Part shown: piece after piece, positions 44,145 through 52,171 of the stretch
How the letters are laid out: every line of letters starts with the position of its first letter
How positions within the stretch are numbered: position 1 is the stretch's first letter
NCBI GenBank assembly: GCA_963808315.1
Contig: CAWEFK010000015.1
Location: 104,867 to 168,866 of the forward strand
Length of the DNA: 64,000 nucleotides
Source: Palsa-504 sp963808315
GTDB lineage: Bacteria; Actinomycetota; Actinomycetes; Streptosporangiales; Streptosporangiaceae
Direction of reading: 5' to 3'
Made by a program: the position numbers and the translations under genes
The notes under the pieces: model-generated
Told to the model about the DNA's origin: nothing
What the model saw: the letters and a program-made list of their open reading frames with translations, nothing else
Databases searched by the model: none

Positions 44145-46446
44145 ATGTCCTACGGGGGGTCGAAGGCGGTAATGCCGGTGAGTGATGCGGGGTACCCGCA
44201 CGGCGGGTTCGGGGATCGGCTGCGCCGTGACCGGGAGGCGGCCGGGCTGACCCAGGAGGAGCTGGCCGAAAAGACGGGGCTCAGCGTCCGGGCGATCAGC
44301 AACATCGAACGCGGCCGCACCAGAGCGCCGCGGCCCAGCAGCCAGCGGCTGATCGTCCGGGCGCTCACCTTGACCGAACACGCGGGTCGCGTCGGCGGGC
44401 CGGCACCGGGTTTGGGCACGCCCCCGCAGTGGCCGGTGAGCCAGCTTCCTGCCGCCCTGGCCGACTTCACCGGACGGAGCGAGCAAACATGGCAGCTCAC
44501 TGCCCTGCTGGCCGCAGCAGGCGACGGACAGGCACCGGGCGCGGTCGTCTTGGCGGTGGTCGGTGCAGGGGGTATGGGCAAATCCGCGCTCGCGGTACAC
44601 GTCGCGCAGCGGGCGGCGGCGCATTTCCCGGACGGGCAGCTCCACCTGGACCTGCGCGGCCGCGGCCCGCAGCAGGTGGCACCGGTGGACGCGCTTGCTC
44701 AATTCCTGCGGGACCTGGGCGGTGGGCTGGCCGCGGGGTACGGGACCGAGGCTGAGCTCGCCGCCCACTACCGGAGCCTGCTCGCAGGACTGCGCCTGCT
44801 GATCGTGCTCGACGACGCTCGCGATGCCGCCCAGGTCAGGCCGTTGTTGCCCGGCACCGGCCGGTGCGCGGTCATGGTCACGAGCCTGGCACTGCATGCT
44901 GGACCTGGAATCCGCGCGGGTCATGGAACTGGACGCGCTGGCCGATGCGGAGGCGTCTGCCATGTTTGCCCGCATCATCGGACCCCGGGCGGCGGCCGAG
45001 CCCGTGGCCGCGCGGGAGGTGCTCGCCGCATGCGGCGGGTTGCCTCTCGCGATACGCATTGCGGCGGCCCGCCTGACCGCGCGACCGCAGTGGCCGATCG
45101 CGGCTCTGGCGAGCAGGCTCGCCGACGAGTGCAGCCGCCTGAACGAGCTGCAAGCCGGCGATCTGGCGGTTCGCGCCAGCTTCATGACTGGGTACGCAAC
45201 CGTGCGGGCCGCTACCGGGCAAGCCGACGTGGCGCCTGATCGCGCGTTCCGGCTGCTTGGCCTCGCGGGCGGCTCCGACATTTCCCTGCCGGCCGCGGCC
45301 GCCCTGCTCGGCGTTCCGCTGGCTCACGCGGAGCGGTCCCTGGAACTGCTCGTCGACCATCACCTGCTGCAATCCGCCGAGCCAGGTCGTTACAGGTTCC
45401 ACGATCTGCTTCGTGCCTATGCCTGCGAACGAGTGCTGACCGAGGACCGCCGGGCCGAACGTGACCAGGCCGTGGGCCGGATGCTGCGGTGGTACCTGGG
45501 ATCCGCGGCCGCCGCGGCCCGCGTCGTTCATCCCAATGGCAGCCGCCTGTCCGTCAGCCCGGCCGACGACGGCCACCTCGCGCTCACGTTCGCGGGCTAC
45601 GCAGACGCGCTGGCCTGGCTCGACGCCGAATATGCCAACCTGGTGAGCGCGGTCAGGCAAGCCGCCGGGCAGGAGGAGCACGAGCTGGCCTGGAAGCTTC
45701 CTGCCTGTCTGTGCTCGCTGTTCTACCTGCGCGGTCACGTGGACGACTGGATCGACACCCATCAGATCGGGCTGACCAGCGCCCGGGCACTGGGGGACAG
45801 GCGGGCCGAGTTGTGGCTTCGCAACAACCTCGGTGTCGGCTATCTCCACGCGCGGCGTCCGGACACGGCCGTGGGCTGCTTCCGGCAGAATCTGGCTATC
45901 GCGCGGGAGGCCGGTGATCAGCTCGCGCTGCCCAGGACCATGGTCAACCTCGGCGATGCGCTCACCAAGGACGGCCATGGCCACCAGGCCATCCGGCCGC
46001 TGCACAACGCGCTGTGCCTCTTCCGTGAGATCGGCAACCGCGCCGGTGAGGGGATAGCGCTCGGCAGCATCGGCGACGTATGCCGGCAGCGCGGCGAATT
46101 CAACGACGCGATAGGCCATTACCGGCTGGCGATCGCCGCGTCGGAAGAGACATCCCATTTTGTGGCCCAGGGAAACACTCTGCTCGAGCTGAGCACGACG
46201 CACCTCGCGCTGGGTCAGGTCGAGGAGGCGGTCCAGGAGGCAATGAACGCGTCTGAGTTGTTCGGTCAGACCGGAAACTTGTATGGCAGGGCGCGGGCAA
46301 TGACCGCGCTTGGGCGCGCCGAGCGTCACCGGGGGCGCGCCGAGCGGGCACGCCGCCACTGGCTCGACGCTCTCGAAATCCTTACCCAGCTCGACCATCC
46401 GCGGGTAGCGGAGCTGATCGCCGAACTTGGCACTCTCGAGGCGTGA
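44145..46446 (+). CDS. XRE/NB-ARC/TPR transcriptional regulator, frameshifted near 44895
   Basis: An XRE HTH at about residues 25-75 (AGLTQEELAEKTGLSVRAIS) is followed by an NB-ARC-type ATPase with VVGAGGMGKSALAVHVAQRA and LLIVLDDARDAAQVRPLL. After a slip near 44895 the other frame carries LDLESARVMELDALADAEAS, CGGLPLAIRIAAARL and C-terminal TPR repeats (LRNNLGVGYLHARRPDTAVG and following). This is the AfsR-like STAND architecture used as switches for peptide and antibiotic genes. It is divergent to the Cys-rich peptide operon and is its likely regulator. ATG at 44145 is preferred because of the promoter spacing; 44172 is an alternative. Confidence 0.85.
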
Positions 46447-46483
46447 ACTCAGACCGTCAAAGAAATCAGCGCCACGCGACGCT

Positions 46484-46504
46484 AGGTTCCGCACGGCGGA
46501 ACCT
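46484..46504. promoter_or_regulatory. Palindrome upstream of the hydratase operon
   Basis: AGGTTCCGC-ACG-GCGGAACCT is a perfect 9-base-arm palindrome ending 38 bases before the GTG of the hydratase gene. Its core TTCCGC-N3-GCGGAA matches the motif seen at 35579 and 53586, suggesting control by an IclR or GntR-type regulator. Confidence 0.6.
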
Positions 46505-46542
46505 TCGTTGTGACGGTCGCCCGCGCGTGACAGGTATGTGGG

Positions 46543-47346
46543 GTGCACAGTGAACAAGTTCTCTCCGAATTGGCCGATGACCTCTGGCGGGCGGAGCAGA
46601 CCGGTGTGCCGGCCGAGCCGCTGACCAAGCGTTATCCCGGCCTCGAGATCGACGACGCGTACACCATCCAGTCCCTGAACATCGACCGGCATATCGCGCA
46701 GGGGGCCCGGGTCTGCGGTCGCAAGGTGGGCCTGACCTCGCTCCCCATGCAGCAGCTGCTGGGCGTCACCGAACCCGACTACGGGGTCCTGCTCGACCAC
46801 ATGTTCGTCGAGGACGGCGACGAGGTGGCCCTTGACCGCCTGCTGCAACCTCGGGTCGAGGCGGAACTGGCCTTCGTCATGGAGCAGGACCTGGCCGGTC
46901 CCGGTGTCACCGCGGCCCGCGCGCTGACGGCCATCGCCGGCGCGCTGCCCGCGGTGGAGATCGTGGACAGCAGGGTGGCGGACTGGCAGATCAAGCTGGT
47001 GGACACCGTCGCCGACAACGCGTCGAGTGGCCTGCTGGTCGTGGGGGGCAACCTGCGCAAGGTGACCGACATCGACCTGCGGCTCGTCGGGGTGATGGTG
47101 ACCAGGCACGGCGAACTGGTCGATACCGGGGCGGGCGCGGCCGTCCTGGGCAACCCGGCCCGGTGCGTCGCCTGGCTGGCGAACAAGCTCGCGTCCTTCG
47201 GCGCGTCGCTGCACGCGGGTGACATCGTCCTGCCGGGAGCGGTCCACCGGATGATCGGGGTGAAACCTGGCGACGTGTTCCGCGCTGAATTCGCCTACCT
47301 GGGCACCGTGACCGCACGGTTCTCCGGCGCAGGGAGCCTGACATGA
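46543..47346 (+). CDS. 2-oxopent-4-enoate hydratase (MhpD/DmpE-like)
   Basis: This 267-residue FAH-superfamily enzyme has GRKVGLTSLPMQQLLGVTEP near residue 59, LLQPRVEAELAFVM with Glu metal ligands near 105 and AVEIVDSRVADWQIKLVDTV near 143. It hydrates 2-hydroxypenta-2,4-dienoate to 4-hydroxy-2-oxovalerate, the step after C-C cleavage or oxalocrotonate decarboxylation. It overlaps the decarboxylase gene by four bases (ATGA), and a palindromic operator lies upstream. The next enzymes, aldolase and acetaldehyde dehydrogenase, are not in the window. Confidence 0.92.
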   Translation: MHSEQVLSELADDLWRAEQTGVPAEPLTKRYPGLEIDDAYTIQSLNIDRHIAQGARVCGRKVGLTSLPMQQLLGVTEPDYGVLLDHMFVEDGDEVALDRLLQPRVEAELAFVMEQDLAGPGVTAARALTAIAGALPAVEIVDSRVADWQIKLVDTVADNASSGLLVVGGNLRKVTDIDLRLVGVMVTRHGELVDTGAGAAVLGNPARCVAWLANKLASFGASLHAGDIVLPGAVHRMIGVKPGDVFRAEFAYLGTVTARFSGAGSLT

Positions 47347-48119
47347 TCGAGGCCAAGGACATGGCGTCCCAGCTCATCGAGGCCGAGGAAGCGCGCACCG
47401 CGATCTCGCCGTTCTCCGACCGCCATGCCGACATCGACATCGACACCGCTTATGCGGCGCAGTGGGCCTTCGTGCAGTCCAAGCTGGACGCGGGCGAGCA
47501 GCTGACCGGGGCCAAGCTCGGCCTGACCAGCCGGGCCAAGCAAGAGGCCATGAACGTGGCCGAGCCGCTCTACGGCTGGATCACCAGCGGCATGATCATC
47601 GATTACGGCGGGCCGGTGGACCGGAGCAGCCTGATCCACCCTCGGGCGGAGCCGGAAATCGCGTTCCTACTCGGCCGCGACGTGACCGCCCCCGCCACGG
47701 TGACCAGCGTGCTGGCCGCGACCGAGGCCGTCTTCGCCGCGGTGGACATTCTCGACTCCAGGTACGACGACTTCCGCTTTACCCTGCCCGATGTCATCGC
47801 CGACAACGCCAGCGGCGGCCGGATCGTGCTCGGCCCGCAGGCCCGGCGGCCCGATGAGCTGGTCGACCTCCGCTTGCTCGGCTGCGTGCTAAGAGCCGGC
47901 GGTGAGGTCGTGGCCACGGCCGCCGGGGCCGCGGTCTCGGGTCATCCGGCGGCCGCGGTGGCCTGGCTGGCCAACCGCCTCGGCGCGCAGGGCCGGAGCC
48001 TGCGCGCCGGGATGCTCGTCCTGTCCGGGGGCCTGACCGCGCCGGTCCCGCTCGAGCCCGGTACCGCCATCACCGCCGAGTTCGACGGCCTGGGCTCGGT
48101 AGAGGTCTACTGCCGATAG
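47343..48119 (+). CDS. 4-oxalocrotonate decarboxylase (DmpH-like)
   Basis: This 258-residue FAH-superfamily protein is homologous to the hydratase before it: GAKLGLTSRAKQEAMNVAEP near residue 57, LIHPRAEPEIAFLLG near 99 and AVDILDSRYDDFRFTLPDVI near 137. The ASRAKQ-type residues and the partner gene support the decarboxylase, which forms a complex with the hydratase to handle unstable 2-hydroxymuconate products. It is translationally coupled to the hydratase gene. Confidence 0.9.
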   Translation: MIEAKDMASQLIEAEEARTAISPFSDRHADIDIDTAYAAQWAFVQSKLDAGEQLTGAKLGLTSRAKQEAMNVAEPLYGWITSGMIIDYGGPVDRSSLIHPRAEPEIAFLLGRDVTAPATVTSVLAATEAVFAAVDILDSRYDDFRFTLPDVIADNASGGRIVLGPQARRPDELVDLRLLGCVLRAGGEVVATAAGAAVSGHPAAAVAWLANRLGAQGRSLRAGMLVLSGGLTAPVPLEPGTAITAEFDGLGSVEVYCR

Positions 48120-48128
48120 GGGGCGCAC

Positions 48129-48816
48129 GTGACATCCGCCGAGGCTCAGCCGGTAACCGTGCCGCCGCATCTCGATCACCAGGCCCTGCCCTGGCCCAGC
48201 GACAAACGCTGAATACCCCGCGGCGGCCGTACGGATTGCCCGCCCGGGTGCTGTTCGCGCTGCTCGACGTCCTCTACCGGCGCAAGCGGACGCTGTCCAA
48301 GTTCAAGGTCCTCGAACTGGTCGCCCGGGTTCCCTACCAGAGCTGGGAGCAGGTCGCCTACATCGCCATCACCCATGTCGCGGTGCGCCCCGGGCTGGCC
48401 CGCCGCATCCACGACCGGGTGGCACAGGCCCGGGTCCAGCAGGACAACGAGCAATGGCACCTGCTGATCCTGGAGGAGCTGGTGGCCAGCACGGGCAAAA
48501 GGAGTCCCGCTGGCTCTATTACTGGATCCCGCAGGCCATCGCGTTCGTCTATTATCAGGTGTCCTGGCTGTTGTACGTGCTTCACCCGGCCTGGTCCTTG
48601 TCGCTCAACGCCGACTTCGAAGATCACGCCGAGCACGAGTACATGACGCTGGTCACCGAGCACCCGGAATGGGAATCCGAGCCGTTCACCTCGGCGTTCG
48701 AGGCCGACTACGGCAGCTTCGAGTCGCTGGCCGACCTGTTCAGGCAGATCGGCCACGACGAACGGGTGCACAAGCAGGAGAGCCTGGAGCAGATGCGCCA
48801 GCCGCACTTCCGCTGA
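48129..48816 (+). CDS. Alternative-oxidase-like diiron protein, frameshifted twice
   Basis: Read across three frames, the product has LSKFKVLELVARVPYQSWEQ, QQDNEQWHLLILEELVA, a membrane-like stretch (YWIPQAIAFVYYQVSWLLYV), NADFEDHAEHEYMTLV and IGHDERVHKQESLEQM. These are the four Glu/His iron-ligand blocks of the alternative oxidase family. Slips lie near 48205 and 48500. The start GTG at 48129 is 9 bases after the decarboxylase stop, so it belongs to the same operon. An AOX in a catabolic operon may serve as quinol oxidase or as a hydroxylase. This is unusual for actinobacteria as far as I know. Confidence 0.8.
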
Positions 48817-48838
48817 GACCCGTTTGCGGCATGGTGCC

Positions 48839-49438
48839 TCAGGACGTGAGTCCGGCGCGGATGGCGGCCGCCTCGGCCACGTGGGCGGCGGCGGTACGTG
48901 CTCTGTCCGCGGGTAGCTCGAGTCCGGCCAGCTCCAGCCTCACCTCGATGTCGCCGGAGCGCCGCGCGGAGGTGGACGGGACGTCCAGGGCCGCCAGCAG
49001 GTGGAGCATCGGCCGGTTCGAGGCCAGCACCACGGCCGTCAGTGATGTCATGCCGCTGACCACCGCGACGTCCACCAGCCGCTGCAGCAGCCGGGTGCCG
49101 AGCCCCCGGTGGTGCAGCGCGTCGTCGACGATCAAGGCGATCTCCGCGTCGGCGCGGCCCGCCTGCCCTTCGTACCTGGCCACCCCGGCCAGCTGCCCGG
49201 TGCTCCGGACACCGACCAGCGCGAACCGCCATTCCTCGTCGATACCGGTGAACCGCCGGATCTCGGCCGGGCTCAGCCCGGGCTTGAAGCCGAAATAACG
49301 GCGGTAGACGCTGTCCGGCGTCAGCCTCGCGTGCAGCTCCGCGAGCTGGTCACCGTCGGCAAGCCGGATAGGGCGGACGCCGATCCGCTCGCCGTCACCT
49401 AGCTCGAGTTCGTCGATGATCGGGGTAGCCACGACCAC
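48839..49438 (-). CDS. GNAT-family N-acetyltransferase
   Basis: This 199-residue protein has an acetyl-CoA-binding GNAT core: ALVGVRSTGQLAGVARYEG and ALIVDDALHHRGLGTRLLQR, the latter being motif A with the R-G-x-G pattern near residue 105. The C-terminal helical extension is Ala-rich. GTG at 49438 starts the protein. It lies convergent to the AOX-like gene and divergent to the flavin reductase fusion, and is not obviously part of the pathway. The substrate amine or protein is unknown. Confidence 0.85.
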   Translation of the reverse strand: MVVATPIIDELELGDGERIGVRPIRLADGDQLAELHARLTPDSVYRRYFGFKPGLSPAEIRRFTGIDEEWRFALVGVRSTGQLAGVARYEGQAGRADAEIALIVDDALHHRGLGTRLLQRLVDVAVVSGMTSLTAVVLASNRPMLHLLAALDVPSTSARRSGDIEVRLELAGLELPADRARTAAAHVAEAAAIRAGLTS

Positions 49439-49520
49439 ACGATCGGCGTCCGCGTAGGTGGAGGCAAGGCCGTTCCCGGCGTGCGGAACATGGCACCGCG
49501 GTCAGCCGGCGGCCCGCGCT

Positions 49521-49555
49521 GGGCTTATCGCGGGCTTATCGCTGGGCTTATCGCT
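49521..49555. repeat. Three tandem GGGCTTATCGC(T) repeats
   Basis: GGGCTTATCGC recurs three times (49521, 49532, 49544), with period 11-12, in the region between divergent GNAT and flavin reductase genes. It could be a regulator-binding array because the period is close to one helical turn. Confidence 0.55.
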
Positions 49556-49645
49556 GGACGGAACGAGCCGGGGCTTGGCCTGGCCAGGATGCCAGACTGA
49601 ACTTCAGCGGCACGAGGTGGTCGATGACAGCGGAGCACCCTTGAG

Positions 49646-51175
49646 ATGACTGGGCAGCAAGTCGATTCCCAGCCGCTGGATGCCGGAGCGTTCCGCCAGG
49701 TTATCGGCCGGTTCATGAGCGGCGTGGTGGTGATCACCGCGACCCATCAGGGCGAGCGCCGCGGGATGACGGTGAGCGCCGTCGCATCCCTTTCCCTTGA
49801 TCCTCCGACGATCGTGACGTGCCTGAACGCGGCCAGCTCCACGCAGGAGGTCATCCGCCGGGCCGGCGCGTTCGCGGTCAACATCCTGGCCGAGGACCAG
49901 GAACAGCTGGCCGGGCTGTTCGCCCGGCCAGGCGCCGATCCGTTCCTTGATCTGCGGTGCGAGCCAGGGATCACCGGCGCGCCCATCCTGGCGGGCGCGC
50001 TCGCGGTGCTCGAATGCCAGGTCGCCCAGGAGGTCCGGGGCGGATCTCGCCGCGTCCTGCTGGCCAACGTGGTGCGGGCCAGCGCCGGCGAGGGCTCGCC
50101 TCTGGCCTACTTCCGCGGCCGGTTCGGCCGGATCGAGCTCATCCAGGACGCCGAGACGTACCGGCGGGTCAAGGACCTCATCGTGACGCGGCAGGTCGGC
50201 GCGGATGAGCGGCTGGACGTGGAGCGGCTGGCCGGTCAGCTGAAGGCCTCCCCTTCGGCCGTGCAGTACGCGCTGACCCGGCTGGTAACCGAGAACCTGG
50301 TGATCCGGGAGGACCGGGGTCACGTGGTCAAGCCGCTTGACGTCGCGACGTCTAACGCCGCCCACGACGCCAGGATGGCGATCGAGCTCGGCGTGGCCGA
50401 GATGACGGTGGGACACCTGAGCCACGACCAGCTGTCCGGGCTGCGGCGGCTGGCCCAGGCGACGGTCGACGTGCTGCGCCGCGATGACCCGGACGGCCTG
50501 GCCGCCTACGCGCTGGCCAACCAGGAGTTCCACCGCTTCCTGGTGGCGACGGCCGGGGTGGATGCGCTGTCCGCCGTCTACGAGCAGCTCAGCATCGCCG
50601 ACCTGATCTCGCGGGCGCTGCGGACCCAGGACGAGATCGAGGGCGCCCTGGCGCGTGAGCACCTGGACCTCGTGCAGGCCTTCGAGCGGGCCGACCGTGA
50701 CGCCATACGGGAGGTCATCATCCGGCATACCGCGCACGCCAAGCAGACCCAGCGACGCGGCATCGAAGAGCCGGCGGTCAGCTATAAGGGCCTGACCGAG
50801 CCCCACCGGGGCAGATCTCATCCAGAAAAGGAGCATCGCATGGCCGGTTACCAGTCGTTCTCGCTCAACGCCGTGGAGAAAGCACAGAGCTCTTCGGCCA
50901 CCGCCTACCGGGAGTTCCTGCGGCGGCCCGGCTTCTCGATGGGCCTGTACCTGCTACCCGCGGGCAGCCAGGATGCCCAGCACCCGCACAGCGCGGACGA
51001 GGTCTATACCGTCCAGCACGGCCGGGCCCAGCTCGAGGTGGAAGGTGAGAGGTTCGACGTCGGGCCGGGCGACGTCATCTCGGTGGACCGCGGCCGGGAC
51101 CACCACTTCCTTAACATCACCGAGGATCTGACCGTCCTGGTCATCTTCGCCCCGCCCGACGAGCCAGCAGCTTAG
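49646..51175 (+). CDS. Flavin reductase-GntR(FCD)-cupin fusion
   Basis: The 509-residue open frame has three parts. Residues 10-160 are an HpaC-like flavin reductase (FMSGVVVITATHQGERRGMT, SLDPPTIVTCLN, FAVNILAEDQEQLAGLFA). Residues 170-370 are a GntR winged helix (LAGQLKASPSAVQYALTRLV) plus FCD effector domain. Residues 399-509 are a cupin (AQHPHSADEVYTVQHGRAQL). A reductase joined to a regulator suggests coupling of ligand or redox sensing to a monooxygenase system. The cupin has its own strong ribosome site, so it may be a separate gene whose upstream stop was lost by a slip; the next frame has TGA at about 50795. Confidence 0.8.
   Translation: MTGQQVDSQPLDAGAFRQVIGRFMSGVVVITATHQGERRGMTVSAVASLSLDPPTIVTCLNAASSTQEVIRRAGAFAVNILAEDQEQLAGLFARPGADPFLDLRCEPGITGAPILAGALAVLECQVAQEVRGGSRRVLLANVVRASAGEGSPLAYFRGRFGRIELIQDAETYRRVKDLIVTRQVGADERLDVERLAGQLKASPSAVQYALTRLVTENLVIREDRGHVVKPLDVATSNAAHDARMAIELGVAEMTVGHLSHDQLSGLRRLAQATVDVLRRDDPDGLAAYALANQEFHRFLVATAGVDALSAVYEQLSIADLISRALRTQDEIEGALAREHLDLVQAFERADRDAIREVIIRHTAHAKQTQRRGIEEPAVSYKGLTEPHRGRSHPEKEHRMAGYQSFSLNAVEKAQSSSATAYREFLRRPGFSMGLYLLPAGSQDAQHPHSADEVYTVQHGRAQLEVEGERFDVGPGDVISVDRGRDHHFLNITEDLTVLVIFAPPDEPAA
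50840..51175 (+). CDS. Cupin, possible independent start within the fusion
   Basis: From ATG 50840 a 111-residue cupin is encoded, preceded by AAGGAG with a 6-base spacer. It has the HPHSADEVYTVQHG and DVGPGDVISVDRGRDHHFLN blocks with metal-type His/Glu ligands. It could be translated alone even if the upstream frame runs through. A sugar or oxalate-type small-molecule role cannot be assigned. Frame continuity with the GntR part may be real or an indel artefact. Confidence 0.55.
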   Translation: MAGYQSFSLNAVEKAQSSSATAYREFLRRPGFSMGLYLLPAGSQDAQHPHSADEVYTVQHGRAQLEVEGERFDVGPGDVISVDRGRDHHFLNITEDLTVLVIFAPPDEPAA

Positions 51176-51186
51176 GGCCAGGTGTC

Positions 51187-51573
51187 TTGAAAGAAATCGA
51201 AACGGCGGACGCGCCCCGCCACACCGGCCCGGTGCCGCAGGCGGTGGAAGCGGGCGGCTGGATCTTCGTCTCGGCCTTGTTCGGGACCGATCCGCAGACC
51301 GGCAGGCGGCCGCACGGGGCAGGCGAAGAGGCGGACCAGCTCTTTGCCAACCTGACCGCCATCCTCGCCGCGGCCGGCGCGGGCCTGTCCGATGTGGTGC
51401 GGGTTGGCATTTCCATGCGGGACCTGCAGCGGGACCGGCCGGCCTTCAACGAGGCGTGGACCCGCCATTTCGGCGACCACCGGCCCGCCCGGTCCGCGGT
51501 CGAGGTGAAGGACTTCGGCCGGGCCGGGGAGGACGTCCGCTACATGGTGGAGGCGCAAGCGCACCGCGGCTGA
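51187..51573 (+). CDS. RidA-family protein (enamine/imine deaminase or relative)
   Basis: This 128-residue single-domain protein has GPVPQAVEAGGWIFVSALFG near residue 13, ADQLFANLTAILAAAGAGLS near 57 and RPARSAVEVKDFGRAGEDVR near 102, typical of YjgF/RidA. The conserved Arg in the RPARSAVEV segment is the catalytic or ligand-binding residue of the family. The TTG start at 51187 is 11 bases after the fusion gene stop. RidA relatives in aromatic clusters often act on enamine or aminomuconate-type intermediates, which fits here but is inference. Confidence 0.87.
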   Translation: MKEIETADAPRHTGPVPQAVEAGGWIFVSALFGTDPQTGRRPHGAGEEADQLFANLTAILAAAGAGLSDVVRVGISMRDLQRDRPAFNEAWTRHFGDHRPARSAVEVKDFGRAGEDVRYMVEAQAHRG

Positions 51574-51599
51574 CCGTTCGCACGAACGGTCAGCCGCGG
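51564..51599 (+). terminator. Long hairpin terminator after RidA
   Basis: The 17-base arms CCGCGGCTGACCGTTCG and its complement, with a 2-base gap, include the RidA stop codon. It is a strong intrinsic-like stem, with no T-run. Confidence 0.75.
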
Positions 51600-51616
51600 A
51601 TGCTCAGCGGCACAGT

Positions 51617-51676
51617 GCTCGGACGTACAGGGCTCGGACGTACAGGGCTCAGACGTACAGGGCTCAGACGTACGGG
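51617..51676. repeat. 15 bp tandem repeat across the 3' end of a gene
   Basis: Four units of GCTC(G/A)GACGTACAGG begin at 51617, 51632, 51647 and 51662; the last one ends CGTACGGG. On the minus strand they carry the last codons and stop of the gene at 51664-52113, so the gene end has been copied three times downstream of itself. Confidence 0.75.
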
Positions 51677-52113
51677 CCGAACTCTCCGAGATGCTGCAGG
51701 AAATCGGGCGAGGCCTCGACGTGCTTCACCGGGATCTTGTATTTATCCTCGAGCCGGTCCGGGAACTTCTGCGCCAGCCAGCGGGACCGCCGCGGCGCAT
51801 AGGTGGAGACGAGGACCTCGTCGTAGGTCCGCTCCGCGAATTCCGCGTCGACCGCATCGAGCGGGTCTGGCGGCCCGATATGGTAATCAAGCGGGATGCC
51901 GGCCAGCTGGAAGCGCCGTACGGCTGCCTCGGCCATCCGGGTCGCCACTTCTTCGTCTTCCCCTTTGACCTCACCAAGGTATTGCCGGACGTGCGTGGCC
52001 GGCACGAGGAGGGTGAACGTTGCATCCTTGTCCTGGGCCAGAATGGACTCGGCTTCTTGCACCACTTCCGGGTTGGCCGCCGTCTCGCCGCCGACGATGA
52101 GATACCGAGCCAC
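51664..52113 (-). CDS. Conserved protein, nucleotide-binding-like fold
   Basis: The 149-residue product opens MARYLIVGGETAANPEVVQE and contains FTLLVPATHVRQYLGEVKGE and TYDEVLVSTYAPRRSRWLAQ. The alternating strands and helices resemble universal-stress or Rossmann-like proteins. I recognise it as an actinobacterial conserved protein without a known function. Its 3' end is tandemly repeated downstream. It follows the MFS gene by about 58 bases on the same strand and may share its transcript. Confidence 0.7.
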   Translation of the reverse strand: MARYLIVGGETAANPEVVQEAESILAQDKDATFTLLVPATHVRQYLGEVKGEDEEVATRMAEAAVRRFQLAGIPLDYHIGPPDPLDAVDAEFAERTYDEVLVSTYAPRRSRWLAQKFPDRLEDKYKIPVKHVEASPDFLQHLGEFGPYV

Positions 52114-52171
52114 CTTAACTCCTTTGCATTGCCGAGTGGTCGCGAAAGGCTAGTAATCGCGAAGGATGAAA

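Noticed and set aside
44878..47247. A 789-codon minus-strand open frame opposite the NB-ARC regulator and hydratase genes
   Set aside because: It is antisense to two well-supported genes, has low-complexity Arg/Gly/Pro-rich sequence and no family resemblance, and is explained by GC-rich codon bias.
51617..51676. Possible CRISPR-like array
   Set aside because: The units are 15 bases in direct contact with no spacers, and they contain a gene stop codon, so this is a simple tandem repeat.
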